Below, piece by piece: positions 46,216-57,123 of a stretch of 64,000 nt of DNA. The position numbers were made by a program, and so were the translations under genes. Every line of letters starts with the position of its first letter. Positions within the stretch are counted from its first letter, which is position 1. A model generated the notes under the pieces. That model was not told where the DNA came from. It saw only the letters and a program-made list of their open reading frames with translations, and ran no database searches. Origin of the DNA: Henckelia pumila. Lineage: Eukaryota > Streptophyta > Magnoliopsida > Lamiales > Gesneriaceae. The stretch spans positions 5,208,001-5,272,000 of the forward strand of contig NC_133123.1 in assembly GCF_033568475.1 (NCBI RefSeq), read 5' to 3'.

Positions 46216-47581
46216 TGTAACGACCCACTGTATCAAGACGGGTCTTTTCAGCGTGCTTATGTCCTCACTCACACGCACCCTGAGAAACTTTCCAGGGGGT
46301 CACCCATCCTATAATTTCCCCAAGTCAAGCACGCTTAACTTTGGAGTTCTTAAGTGATGAGCTTCCGAAAAGAAGATGTACCTTCTTGATATGAGCAATA
46401 CATATGAAATCTTTTAAACCCTCCTCAACTATGTAGTCCCATACCTACACAGCCTCAGAATTCCCTCTCATTCCGGCACGGGATCGGTTCATTCATGTCT
46501 CCCTCCACCTAGAAGCCTACCAGGAGCCGCTCATTGTCCGTGCAACCTCTTGGCACCGGCGATCACTCCCTGCCTCTTCAGCCCCGGGCGTCACATGCCC
46601 ACCAGCTTCCGCTTGGTTCGTCCCCGAACCATACCGTACTAAGAGAGGTCGGCTTTGATACCATTTGTAACGACCCACTGTATCAAAACGGGTCTTTTCA
46701 GCGTGCTTATGTCCTCACTCACACGCACCCTGAGAAACTTCCCAGGGGGTCACCCATCCTATAATTGCCCCAAGTCAAGCACGCTTATCTTTGGAGTTCT
46801 TAAGTGATGAGCTTCCGACCCTGAGAAACTTCCCAGGGGGTCACCCATCCTATAATTGCCCCAAGTCAAGCACGCTTAACTTTGGAGTTCTTAAGTGATG
46901 AGCTTCCGAAAAGAAGATGTACCTTCTTGATATGAGCAATACATATGAAATCTTTTAAACCCTCCTCAACTATGTAGTCCCATACCTACACAGCCTCAGA
47001 ATTCCCTCTCATTCCGGCACGGGATCGGTTCATTCATGTCTCACTCCACCTAGAACCAGGAGCCGCTCATTGTCCGTGCAACCTCTTGGCACCGGCGATC
47101 ACTTCCTGCCTCTTCAGCCCCGGGCGTCACATGCCCACCAGCTTCCGCTTGGTTCGTCCCCGAACCATACCGTACTAAGAGAGGTCGGCTTTGATACCAT
47201 TTGTAACGACCCACTGTATCAAGACGGGTCTTTTCAGCGTGCTTATGTCCTCACTCACACGCACCCTGAGAAACTTCCCAGGGGGTCACCCATCCTATAA
47301 TTGCCCCAAGTCAAGCACGCTTAACTTTGAAGTTCTTAAGTGATGAGCTTCCGAAAAGAAGATGTACCTTCTTGATATGAGCAATACATATGAAATCTTT
47401 TAAACCCTCCTCAACTATGTAGTCCCATACCTACACAGCCTCAGAATTCCCTCTCATTCCGGCACGGGATCGGTTCATTCATGTCTCCCTCCACCTAGAA
47501 GCCTACCAGGAGCCGCTCATTGTCCGTGCAACCTCTTGGCACCGGCGATCACTCCCTGCCTCTTCAGCCCCGGGCGTCACA
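46216..47581 (-). mobile_element. Cassandra-type TRIM multimer with 5S rRNA-derived LTRs, TSD ATATA
   Basis: Layout LTR-internal-LTR-internal-LTR: LTRs 46216-46595 (380 bp), 46666-47131 (466 bp), 47202-47581 (380 bp); internal domains 46596-46665 and 47132-47201 (70 bp each). ATATA flanks both ends (46211-46215 and 47582-47586), so the array behaves as one insertion. Each LTR runs TGTAACGACCC...GGGCGTCACA on the plus strand and contains a 5S rRNA-like segment on the minus strand: a C-box region GGATGGGTGACCCCCTGG and an A-box region AGTTAAGCGTGCTTG. The primer site reads TGGTATCAAAGCC on the minus strand (one change from the Met-tRNA complement). There is no coding capacity; the two 76-codon frames that span the LTR ends are not genes. 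Confidence 0.88.
46728..46909 (-). repeat. Tandem duplication of the 5S-derived segment in the middle LTR
   Basis: A 91-bp unit (46728-46818) is repeated at 46819-46909, so the middle LTR has two 5S-like promoter regions. With a 5-bp deletion near 47050 it accounts for the 466 versus 380 bp LTR length. Confidence 0.85.
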
Positions 47582-47597
47582 ATATAAATACACAATA

Positions 47598-47962
47598 ATT
47601 TATATCATATCACGTTATTATAAGGTCAGTGTCATAGACAACCTTTTATATAATAACATGAAATTATATATTGATACAGTTAATATATATACATAATAAA
47701 TATATATCACGTTATTGTTTAAAAACCTTAGAGACTTTTATACTTGTCGTATCCCTTACCGGGAGTATGGGATGTCGTCTTAACATCCTCCCAGAATTTA
47801 TAATAAGTTTTTTTAAAAAAACATAACATGATATTATATATTAAATATATACACAATAAAAATATATAAACAGTAAAATAAAAATTCTTACATGTTGAAT
47901 ATTTTTATCTTCTCTTTGTGTTTTGGAGCGTCGGAAATTTTCGAGCGATCGTGCTGATAACG
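47598..47962 (-). other. Remaining host Copia leader with third repeat unit and primer site
   Basis: The third leader repeat (47598-47690) is followed by AT-rich leader. The minus-strand primer site, TTATCAGCACGATC, lies at 47948-47961, next to the 5' LTR. Confidence 0.65.
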
Positions 47963-48230
47963 TGTTGTGAAAAAGTAAAAATTTATGGTAAAAAGTAAAA
48001 ACTCCAAAACTCAAAATATATCAAACTCTACACTTCACAATATTTTTCTCTCAATTCAATTGTATTTTTCATCACAAATGAAGACCTATTTATAGATCCA
48101 CATTTGAGATTAGTCCAAAAATAAATACATCATCATCTACATCATCACACACTAATTTTCCACATTTTACAACTCAATATTCAACATTCAACATTCAATA
48201 TAATATTAATAATAATAATATTTTTCAACA
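47963..48230 (-). repeat. 5' LTR (268 bp) of the host Copia element
   Basis: Partner of 33780-34047, ending TTTTTCAACA and followed by the TATTC target copy at 48231-48235. A CTATTTATAG string (reverse of a TATA box) lies near 48087-48096. Confidence 0.93.
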
Positions 48231-48235
48231 TATTC

Positions 48236-50024
48236 TTCTTTCTCACTTTGTTATTATTCGTGACTTTTTTGAAATTTCACCTTATAACTCGTGGTCTTAC
48301 GCATGTTTATTTATTCATTAAATTAACAACTATTTAATTTGTATCTTACAAACATAGCGACTGGAAATATGTAAATATATTGCAAATAATGAATACCAAT
48401 AACAAAACATGAAAACTCATGTAAATCGTATTACGATTTAATTTGTAAAGACGGATCTTTTATCTATCTCGATCTACAAAAAAATATTGCTTTGATGTTC
48501 AAATATTACTTACATTAATTTGAATATAGATCGAGTTGATCCATCTCACATATATAACTCCGCGAGAATATCTTAAAAAAGACCTATTAATTTTTTAAAA
48601 ACAAAACACAAACAAACAAAGAATACCAATCAATTATCAATTTATCGTATGAATGTGATTATCAAGAAATCTCTAGAACTTGGGGACTGTGTGAATGCCG
48701 TTGGGAGAATTAATGACTATAGGGCCGGTTTCTAAAATCTCGTCATTGATTTCTTACATTTGTCAAAGAGAAAAGGAAGAAAGGGGAGGATATCATCTGT
48801 TTGTTGTACTTGTTTTTAAATCGTTCTACACTTTCTTTAAATAAAGTTTTGTTTTTTTTTCATAAATTATTAAAAAATTAAATACATTAAACACTCGTAT
48901 ATACATATTATGGATGAACGAAATACAATTAATAATTAACAAAAAATTCTATTTTTTTATTTTCAAAACAATAGACAATAAATTGTAACAAATAATGGTA
49001 AACACGAAAAATGATTAAAACAATATGTTGATGATTTTTAAATTAAAAAAAGATATATAGATTAATATATAGGACGTTTTCACCATGAATGATTCTATTT
49101 TCTTCATGCATAGTGTTTAATGTCATTCAATTTTTAATAATTTATGCAAATTAAATGAGACTAGTTTAAGTAAAGTGTATCACGGTTTTGGAGCAAGAGC
49201 AACCGAGCAACAAGTGTATCAGACAAATTATTCATACCGGGGAGAAAGAGATAAAGAATGACGAGTCAGTTATATATTCTTCCATCTAAAAATTAATTTT
49301 TTTTAAATTCAAATTATGGTTTCAATATTTTACCAAAAATTCCACTTCGATGGTAAAGTTCAATATTGAATTACTATCTCAAATAATGGCGTGCTTAAAA
49401 CATCTAACAATAAGTGCTTTTAGATATTTTTTTTTACAAATTTATTAAAAAAAATTCATAATCACTTATTTTTAAAATTTATAAACACATATAAAAATAA
49501 GTTATTCTAGATATTTTATTTATAAATTTATTTAAAAAATTTATAATCACTTATTTTTAAAAAATTACTATAGGAAAAAAGCCATTTTAAAATGTTGAAA
49601 GGTCACACAATAAAGTATTAGTGCCTCTATCTATTGCAAAAGGATACGTTTGCATTAAACTATTGTATCACTGCATGGAGACATCCATCTATGTGCACGC
49701 ATTATTTTGAGTCATACACCAATATAATAAATAAACATCACATATTTAAAAAGAAGAAAAGTGTTATTTATATTCTAATTTTCGTGAATGCACTTTATAT
49801 TTGATTTTTTACCTCAAGTTGACAATAATATTTTTTAAGTAATTGTTTTTATGTTTAACAAATTATAATCAATTATCTTGATTACCAAAATAATTATTAT
49901 ATACTTAAATTTGTCAATATCCTTAATGCACTATCAAATACATTATGAATTAAGTTAATTGTTGTTATTTTTGCTTGAATCTTAATTTTCTTTTTATTTC
50001 CATTTTCCCAAAACAAGTGACATT
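48236..50024. other. AT-rich intergenic DNA
   Basis: No gene seen. A diverged repeat fragment at about 48440-48570 carries GACGGATCTTTTATC and GAGTTGATCCATCTCAC. Direct repeats rich in CACTTATTTTTAAAA lie near 49430-49565. Confidence 0.45.
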
Positions 50025-50029
50025 ACATC

Positions 50030-52683
50030 TGAAACGACCCTAACTCTATAATAAATAAATATGCGGAATTTTTTTTTTTTTTTTATTTACTTACTAAATA
50101 AAATATGTACATATATGCCCATACATATATGCACAGAATAAAAATATTTAAAATGAATAAACAATTAAATACTTAAATAAAAATGCATTCTTAAAAATAT
50201 AATAAATATCTGAGTCAAACATTAATTAAAAATATACTGCATAAGTAAATAAAAGTTTGCATGCACTGAAAAAATTAAATAAATATTCTAGACCCTCAAT
50301 CACTGAAAATAATAAAAATGTATCATGCTGACAAGAACAATCACATGCATAGCGACTCAGAATATTTCACGGTCACGGGGCCACTGCATGCATGCTCATA
50401 CGTCCTCGCCTCCGGTGGGTACAATGTCATCCTCAACGTACTCACCTGCACCATACCAGTGTAGTGAGCCTAGAGGCCCAACATGCTAACATAACAAGGG
50501 TTTAAAATAATTTAAACCAATTTAATACTAATACATACATATACATGAATGAGCATGCTTAAAAATTACATAACATAACTTACTTAAATAAACATAATAC
50601 ATAACATAATACATAACAATATTGAGCAATTTATTTTCTAACATAGCATGGTTGTATCCGTAGTGTAACCTTAAATCATACATTAAATACTGATCAGCGT
50701 GGAAACCTACGTACGTGGCCGGTGACGAATCACCTCTTAAATTGGCAGTAAACTGCCCTTCAATCATATGGGGACGAATCCCCCTTAAATTGTCACACTA
50801 CTTCAACTTCCAACATAAAATATTTTTATTGCTCAACTTAAACATTAAATCATGCATAAAATATTATTTCATGAATGCATGTACTTGAATAAAATGTGTG
50901 TCCATCATATATATTTAATTTAATTTCTTATTAACATATAAATATTAAAATAACTCAAATGCATAAAAATAATTAAATATATAATCAGGACACATGCAAA
51001 TTTTCTCATGGATGGTCCTGGACTGCTGGCCCTAACACTCAAGCCCATTAACTTAAAACTGGCCCATTAACATACTTAAGCCCATTATTTCAAACTTTAA
51101 GCCCAAATAATTATTCTAAGCCCAATTAAATTAATAAAGCCCATTAAAATTACACTAAGCCCAATAACACTTAAACTGGCCCATTGGGCCCAAAAACCCA
51201 AAGACTGGCCCATTAACTTTTATGGGCCCAAAAGTCCATAAAATAAATGGACTAACTTAATTAAAATTTTAAAAGTCCAAATAAAATTATTTGGGAGTCC
51301 AAATAATTTTATTTCGACTTATTTGACTCAAAAACACATAAATTTGTAAAATACTTTAAAAATAAAATACTCGAGCCCGGCCCACCAAACTCGGACCCGG
51401 ACTCACTAACCCGACCCACTACCTAACCGACCCGACCCGGACCACTCAGACCCGACCCAGACCCCTAACCTAGCCCAACCCGATCCCCCCTCTCCCATAG
51501 CCTCTCGGCCGTGAGCAGCAGGCCCTCTTGGCCTGCTGCCGGCCGGCTCCGGCCGCCCCTGGCCGGAGCGCCGCCGCCCGGACGTAGCCCACGTCCGGGC
51601 GGACCTAGCCTGACCAGGCCCCAGCCCCATGCACGACCAAACCAAGTTCCCGAAGCCACCCCTTCCGAAACCCTAAACTGTGACCTCCTGGGGCCGATTT
51701 GATGTAGCTCGGTCATAGCTCCCTTTCCAGCCTGAACCGTCCGACTCCAACCGACCCTAAGGCTCCCTAAGACCCTCTTGACCGAACCCTCAGCCCTGAA
51801 CCAGTCCATGACATCAAACAAAATCGTGAACCATGGATATGCACGCAAACCACAAAACTTCAACCGATTTTTCTGAAAAGTAATGAAAGAAATTCGATGT
51901 CTACACATTCCATATAATATACCACTGATATCGTACAAAAAAATGGGAAAGAAACATGCCTTTCACCGATTTATGGAGTTTAGAAGCGTGTACGACGGAC
52001 TTCGGGACGACGGGACGACGACGGGGTGTCTTGGCTGCTTGGAACCTTCGAAAAAGCTATGGAGTCACCTTGGCTTGAGGAAGAAGATGAAGATGAAGAT
52101 GGGAGAATGGGGGTGGTGTCGGCTGATGCTTGGGAAGGAGGAAGGGGTCGGCTAGTAGGTTTAGGTTTTAGTTTAATTAGGAAATAGGGTAATTAATTAT
52201 ATAATTAAGGATATAACATATATATAAAATATAACTTAATTAAAATTCTAAAAGAAACCTTTAAAATCTGAAACATAAAATAAAATCTCGAAATATAATT
52301 TTTGGGGAATTTTAAAAATAGTAAAAAGTCAATATTTTGGCTAATTTTTGAATAAAAAGGACTCCTAAAATTATATAAAATTAAATACTTAAAATTTTGA
52401 GATAATAAAACTCAAAATAATATTTTAAGGCTCTAATAAGGCTCATAAAATAATTTGGGTGGAAAGTTGTCATCTCGTCCGTCCACGGTCCCGTCTACGC
52501 GATTAAATAATAAAAATACTAAAAATCATAAAAATCACTAATTATGGGTTAAATGCTTAAAAATAAATTAAATCATGCATAAATAATTCACATAATTATT
52601 TAACCCATAAATCATAAATTTAAATAATTAAATATCCTAATTATGCAGGCGGATTTATGTAATTAAAAATACCGGGTGTTACA
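50030..52683. repeat. Solo LTR, 2,654 bp, with 5-bp TSD ACATC
   Basis: Runs TGAAACGACCC to GGGTGTTACA, flanked by ACATC at 50025-50029 and 52684-52688. No internal domain is present. A GC-rich patch at about 51370-51670 (with CCCGACCC and CCGGCC runs) interrupts an AT-rich LTR and creates long but meaningless open frames on both strands. By length and ends it is probably from a Gypsy element. Confidence 0.85.
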
Positions 52684-52688
52684 ACATC

Positions 52689-53073
52689 CATATCATTTAC
52701 TCTTTTATCGTTACTTTTAAAATTAAGCTTATTTTTTGTAATTAAAAACAATAATTTTTTTTGTTAATCATAATATCTTATAAAAGGGATATGTATGCTA
52801 ATGAATTTTTTATTTAATTATGTATCAATTTTATAGTTGTGTATAAAATCTAATTTTCAAAATAAAAAGTAATTAAGATATACAGAAATTAATTTTAACC
52901 CAAATTAAACTTTAAGAAAATTGACGAATCAAATTTGTATGCCTCGATATATATTATGATGTTTTTTGTACAGATAATCGACCAATATTTTGTATATACC
53001 TCCACTAAAACCTGCGATAAAATAAAAAATAATCTTAACATTTAAAGATTAAAGTTTGAATTTTTGTTATTTT
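52689..53073. other. AT-rich intergenic DNA
   Basis: Nothing recognised. Confidence 0.4.
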
Positions 53074-53382
53074 TTGCTTTTTTGATCCGATATGTTTGTC
53101 ACTTTGCGATTTCGGTCCTCTATATTTTCATATTCCAGTTTTAGTACTCCGTTATCTTTTTTTTTTTTTTTTTTTTCAAATTTGGTATTATTTTTCGATG
53201 TAGCGGTGATGTGACACGAATGCCGTGCTGATGTGGATTTGATGTGTGTAGTGTCACGTAAGCATTTTTTTTAAAAAAATATTAAAATTACAAAAATCGG
53301 AACATGCATGACTAAAACTAAAATATGAAAACATAGAGGACCGAAATTATAAAGTGACAAATATGCTTGACTCAAATAGCAA
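53074..53382. mobile_element. Foldback MITE with long inverted ends
   Basis: Left end TTGCTTTTTTGATCC, then TTTGTCACTTTG..ATTTCGGTCCTCTAT. The right end read in reverse repeats this order (TTGCTATTTGAGTC, TTTGTCACTTT, ATTTCGGTCCTCTATG) for about 70 bp with mismatches. Mutator-type MITEs have ends like these, but no 9-bp duplication was confirmed. A T run of about 23 lies at 53158-53180. Confidence 0.65.
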
Positions 53383-55040
53383 TTTTCCTTTTTATATTTT
53401 ATTCATAAAATTTAAATAAAAAAAATAGAGTGTTATTAATATTTTTTGGAATAAGTCAATTCACATAACAAATCAAGGCGTGGAAGAAATAACATAGCCA
53501 CCATTATTTAATTATTAATGTCGTCTTGTTTTAAAAAATATCGTGATGCTTTATAAAACGATATCTGCCCAGATTTTTTTTTATATAAAGACAATTAATA
53601 TTTATCCTCATTCAGAGAATGGGTGATATATATGATGTAATGTTGAAAAAAAAAAGTTGTTATTATAATATTGTTGAATAAATGGTCTCGCTTTATGTCA
53701 ATATTGTCATGTAATTTTAGATATACAAAAAGCTTTTCCGTGGCATTCGAGTTAGCGAAACTAATAAATATTTGATCTATGATCATGAGTTTTTATAAAT
53801 CAATCTCAAGTTCAAGTTCAAGTTATGAAAATACACAGACACAGTTTAATTCAAGCAATCTAAACGGTTTGATTATATATACAGATCAAATTTGGCCATA
53901 TTTATTTTAATAAAAATAAATCTTCATGATATTTTAATTTGTGATGTACCTGTTAAATTAGGAAGAAAGTTGAGAGCACCAAAACATATGCATTAGTATT
54001 TGACGACAGTAGGCATGTTAATTCGCGAGAGCATATTTGTGGCACACCAGAACCATTAGTCAAGAGTCATTTTTGAAACCGACGCTTTCAATTTGGCTTT
54101 AACTATCGTCAACTCTTCCCATTTTGTAGAAGCAGTTCTAATTTTTTATTTTTTTTTTTTATCGTCAACCAAACCAGCGTAACCAGACTCAAATTTGGTC
54201 GTTTGTTCTGTTTGAAGATCTACAAATCACGTCCCAAATCATGCATCCAATTGTTCGTATTTTTACACATAGACGTAATTAATTATATATTGTTGGCGTG
54301 ACAAATCATGAAATATTAAATCTATCATTGGGGTAATACTCATATGCTAGTTTGAAATCTAGTCACATGTTCATGGTTTTCATCTCTAATGTGTGCCAAG
54401 ATTTTAGGGATTTTTTTCATCTTTAATGTGTGCCAAGATTTTAGGGATTTTTGCCCTCTATTTTTTGTTTCAAAATGTAACCTTTAACATTTTTAAAAAA
54501 GGAAGACATAATTAAATTGTAGACGGTAGACCACTATCTATGTATTTTTGCTTGTTTGTTTTTTTATAAGAGCGATACATATATGAATATTGCAATTAAA
54601 TGTTGAGAATAAATTCATGACCATGGCTGCGGCCTCGATCGTGTCACGTATATATAGTAAAATAATTCGATTCGCATGATGAAGTTCAGTTCTAGTCAAT
54701 TGAGTGTCCCAAGGGACTCAATAATTGTGTGACCATTTATAATTTATACCAATAATGCAGAGGATTTGGATCAAACTTAATATTAATTAATAATCTTGTA
54801 TTGGAATTTAATTATGATCATTAATTCTAAACTCTTTATTAAAACTCAAAAAATATTTTTTGACCTAAAATTTAAGCTTTTTAATACACAAAACTCAAAT
54901 GAAAACCGTCTTACAAGTCAATTTTGTGAAACAAATGCCCTATCTAATTAAATCCATTAAAAAATTTATCTTTATATAAAAAAATTCAAAATTGTTACTT
55001 TTTACTGCAAATATAGCAGATCGATATATATCACACACAC

Positions 55041-55088
<48 letters not shown>

Positions 55089-56720
55089 GTGATACAATTT
55101 CACAAAAAGTATGTCTGTCGTGAAATGGTATTCGTGAGACGGGTCAACTTTACCCATATTTATAATAAAAATAATACTTTTAATATAACAAATAATATTT
55201 TTTTCACCGATGGTGACCCCAATAATAGCTTCGTCTCATAAAAATTTTTGTTATTTACAAGAAAATTACTGATACATATAGAAATGTGTCCGTGGTCTAT
55301 AGACTATAAAAACTCACAAACGACGTCATCATTATCATCTGTATCAATTACAATATTATAATGAAATGTGGCTTTCGAATAATCGTCGTGATATTATCAT
55401 CTGTATCTATTACTATATTACAATGAAAGATGACTTTTGAAAAACCATTTGATATGTTCATGCGATCTACCATGATCATTGATCACCCCATCTTTTTATA
55501 TCAATGAGTTTTCTTCAAGCCAAGGGGCAAAATGTTTATTTTGTATTTGTTAGTTTCAAAACGTGGGAGAGGAAGTAAAAAAAGAAAAATAACTTTTAGG
55601 TGTATAAACCAGAAGTGATGATTCAAAGAAGAACAACTGTTTTTTCAGAAATATCATATTATTTTTTTGACAAATTTTTTTTTTGACAGAAATCGAACTT
55701 GACATCTACGTAACGTACGTTCATACAGAAGCTAATATTATTATTATTATTGACATTACGATAGCAGATTAAATTATTTTAGTTGTCCAAATGAGTAATT
55801 AATATTGCTTAATTATTATTTCATCCATCCTAATTATATATAGTTCATTTTTTTGTCCTAAACTTCCAAATAAGGCATGTACTATATTTAATATTGTTTT
55901 ATACATTTTACTAATATGCTTTTACTTAATTTGCGATCTGGAAATTAAATAATTATTGGAAATATAACGAAACATTTATATAATCGCTCATTGAATAAGA
56001 ATAAAATCGAAACGTTGTTTACATAATTAAAATTTTCAATCAATTTCTTAATACACGTGGGAAAAAACTGTGATGGAGATAGCACGCGACTTGTGAGGTA
56101 GGTGTTACATTCAATTTGTTTAATAAAAAAAAAAAGAAAAAGAAAAAGAAAGAAGCTATTTGATAATGTATTGTACTTGTCAACATTTGTTGTGGCTCAC
56201 TTAAAACTCTCATGTCTTTCTTTCTGTTTTTCCCCTTTTCCTTTTTTTATAAAAAAAAATAAACCTATTGTGTATCATTCATTGATTTAATTTTTTTTTA
56301 ATAGAGCACCATCTAATTTGATAGATATGATCCAATTTGACTATATTTCGGGACTAAATTAACCCAATTACTCTATCGTCCAATGTTTTTAATTATTTAT
56401 TGATACACTTTATTAATATCCATAAATTCCAAAAATCGCATGCTCTCGTAGCTAAACGTACGTTATCTACAATCGCATGCTTTCGTTCTCTATAGTTTTT
56501 ATTAGGTAAGTACTGACTTGAGCATAAGAGTGTCTTAATTGAAAAATCCCGACTTCATTCACTTTGCTTTATGATATATGTAATAAAACGTGAATTTAAA
56601 TTATTTACCTTTTTTTTTAATGATAAACGTTTTTTAGATTATAATCCTTTTATCTCATGTGGCCCGGACTATTTGATCTTGCATCTTTAGTTGGGTCTGA
56701 CTTTATTTGGGCTCATTTAT
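53383..56720. other. AT-rich intergenic DNA
   Basis: No gene seen. Includes a 36-bp tandem duplication at about 54376-54450 and an (AT)n tract at 55043-55086. A diverged dispersed repeat spans about 55090-55250, with GTGAGACGGGTCAAC near 55135. Confidence 0.5.
55043..55086. repeat. (AT)n microsatellite
   Basis: Uninterrupted AT dinucleotides of about 22 units. A similar run of about 19 units is at 22521-22559. Confidence 0.95.
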
Positions 56721-57123
56721 GAATTATAATTCCTAGAAAACATTTTGGGCCAACTTTGTGCCTTGGGCTTAATCGAAAGTTCTTGTTTGTTATCTCATCA
56801 GCGGAAGTGTGGCACAGTACGAACTGACAGCAGATTTTGTACTGTTCCCCGAAAGATGCACTTTCTGTGCTGTATTTTTCGAAAAAGAGAAATAGAAAGC
56901 ACTGAAACAAAAAAAAGAAGAAGAAGAGAGCTGTTCCCATCGAATTCGAAGTAATGTGTGAAACTTTCCAAACCAACACCCAAATCATGATGGGTTCCAG
57001 CTAAATGCAGGATTAATCTGTTGTCTGTAATCTCCGTAATTTACTTCCTAAGAGAAAATCTAAGCGGTCGCTTTTTCGAGCTCTTTTAACATTTGTTTGA
57101 AGCTTTAATCTGGGTGAAAAGTT
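56720..57123 (+). promoter_or_regulatory. Promoter and 5' UTR region of the NHL gene
   Basis: Noncoding sequence before the ATG at 57124, with TGGGCC (56748) and GGGCT elements that resemble TCP-type sites in plant promoters. The transcription start is not evident; a mid-region start near 56850-56950 is a guess. Confidence 0.35.

Larger units (their letters stand above)
33780..48230 (-). mobile_element. Decayed Copia element hosting two nested insertions
   Basis: Complete from LTR to LTR with TSD TATTC (33775-33779 and 48231-48235). Removing the Gypsy element with one TSD copy (7,305 bp) and the Cassandra array with its TSD copy (1,371 bp) leaves about 5.78 kb, a normal Copia size. The primer site, read on the minus strand, is TTATCAGCACGATC, next to the LTR at 47963. 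Coding regions carry a gag deletion and several stops, listed separately. All three nested elements lie on the minus strand. Confidence 0.92.

Noticed and set aside
46216..47581. Genuine 5S rRNA gene cluster
   Set aside because: Only parts of the 5S sequence match, embedded in LTRs with TG/CA ends, primer sites and a target duplication; this is Cassandra-type.
51406..51938. Minus-strand open frames of 79 and 157 codons, and a + frame of 63 codons
   Set aside because: They arise from the GC-rich patch of the solo LTR; the translations are low complexity and no family is recognised.
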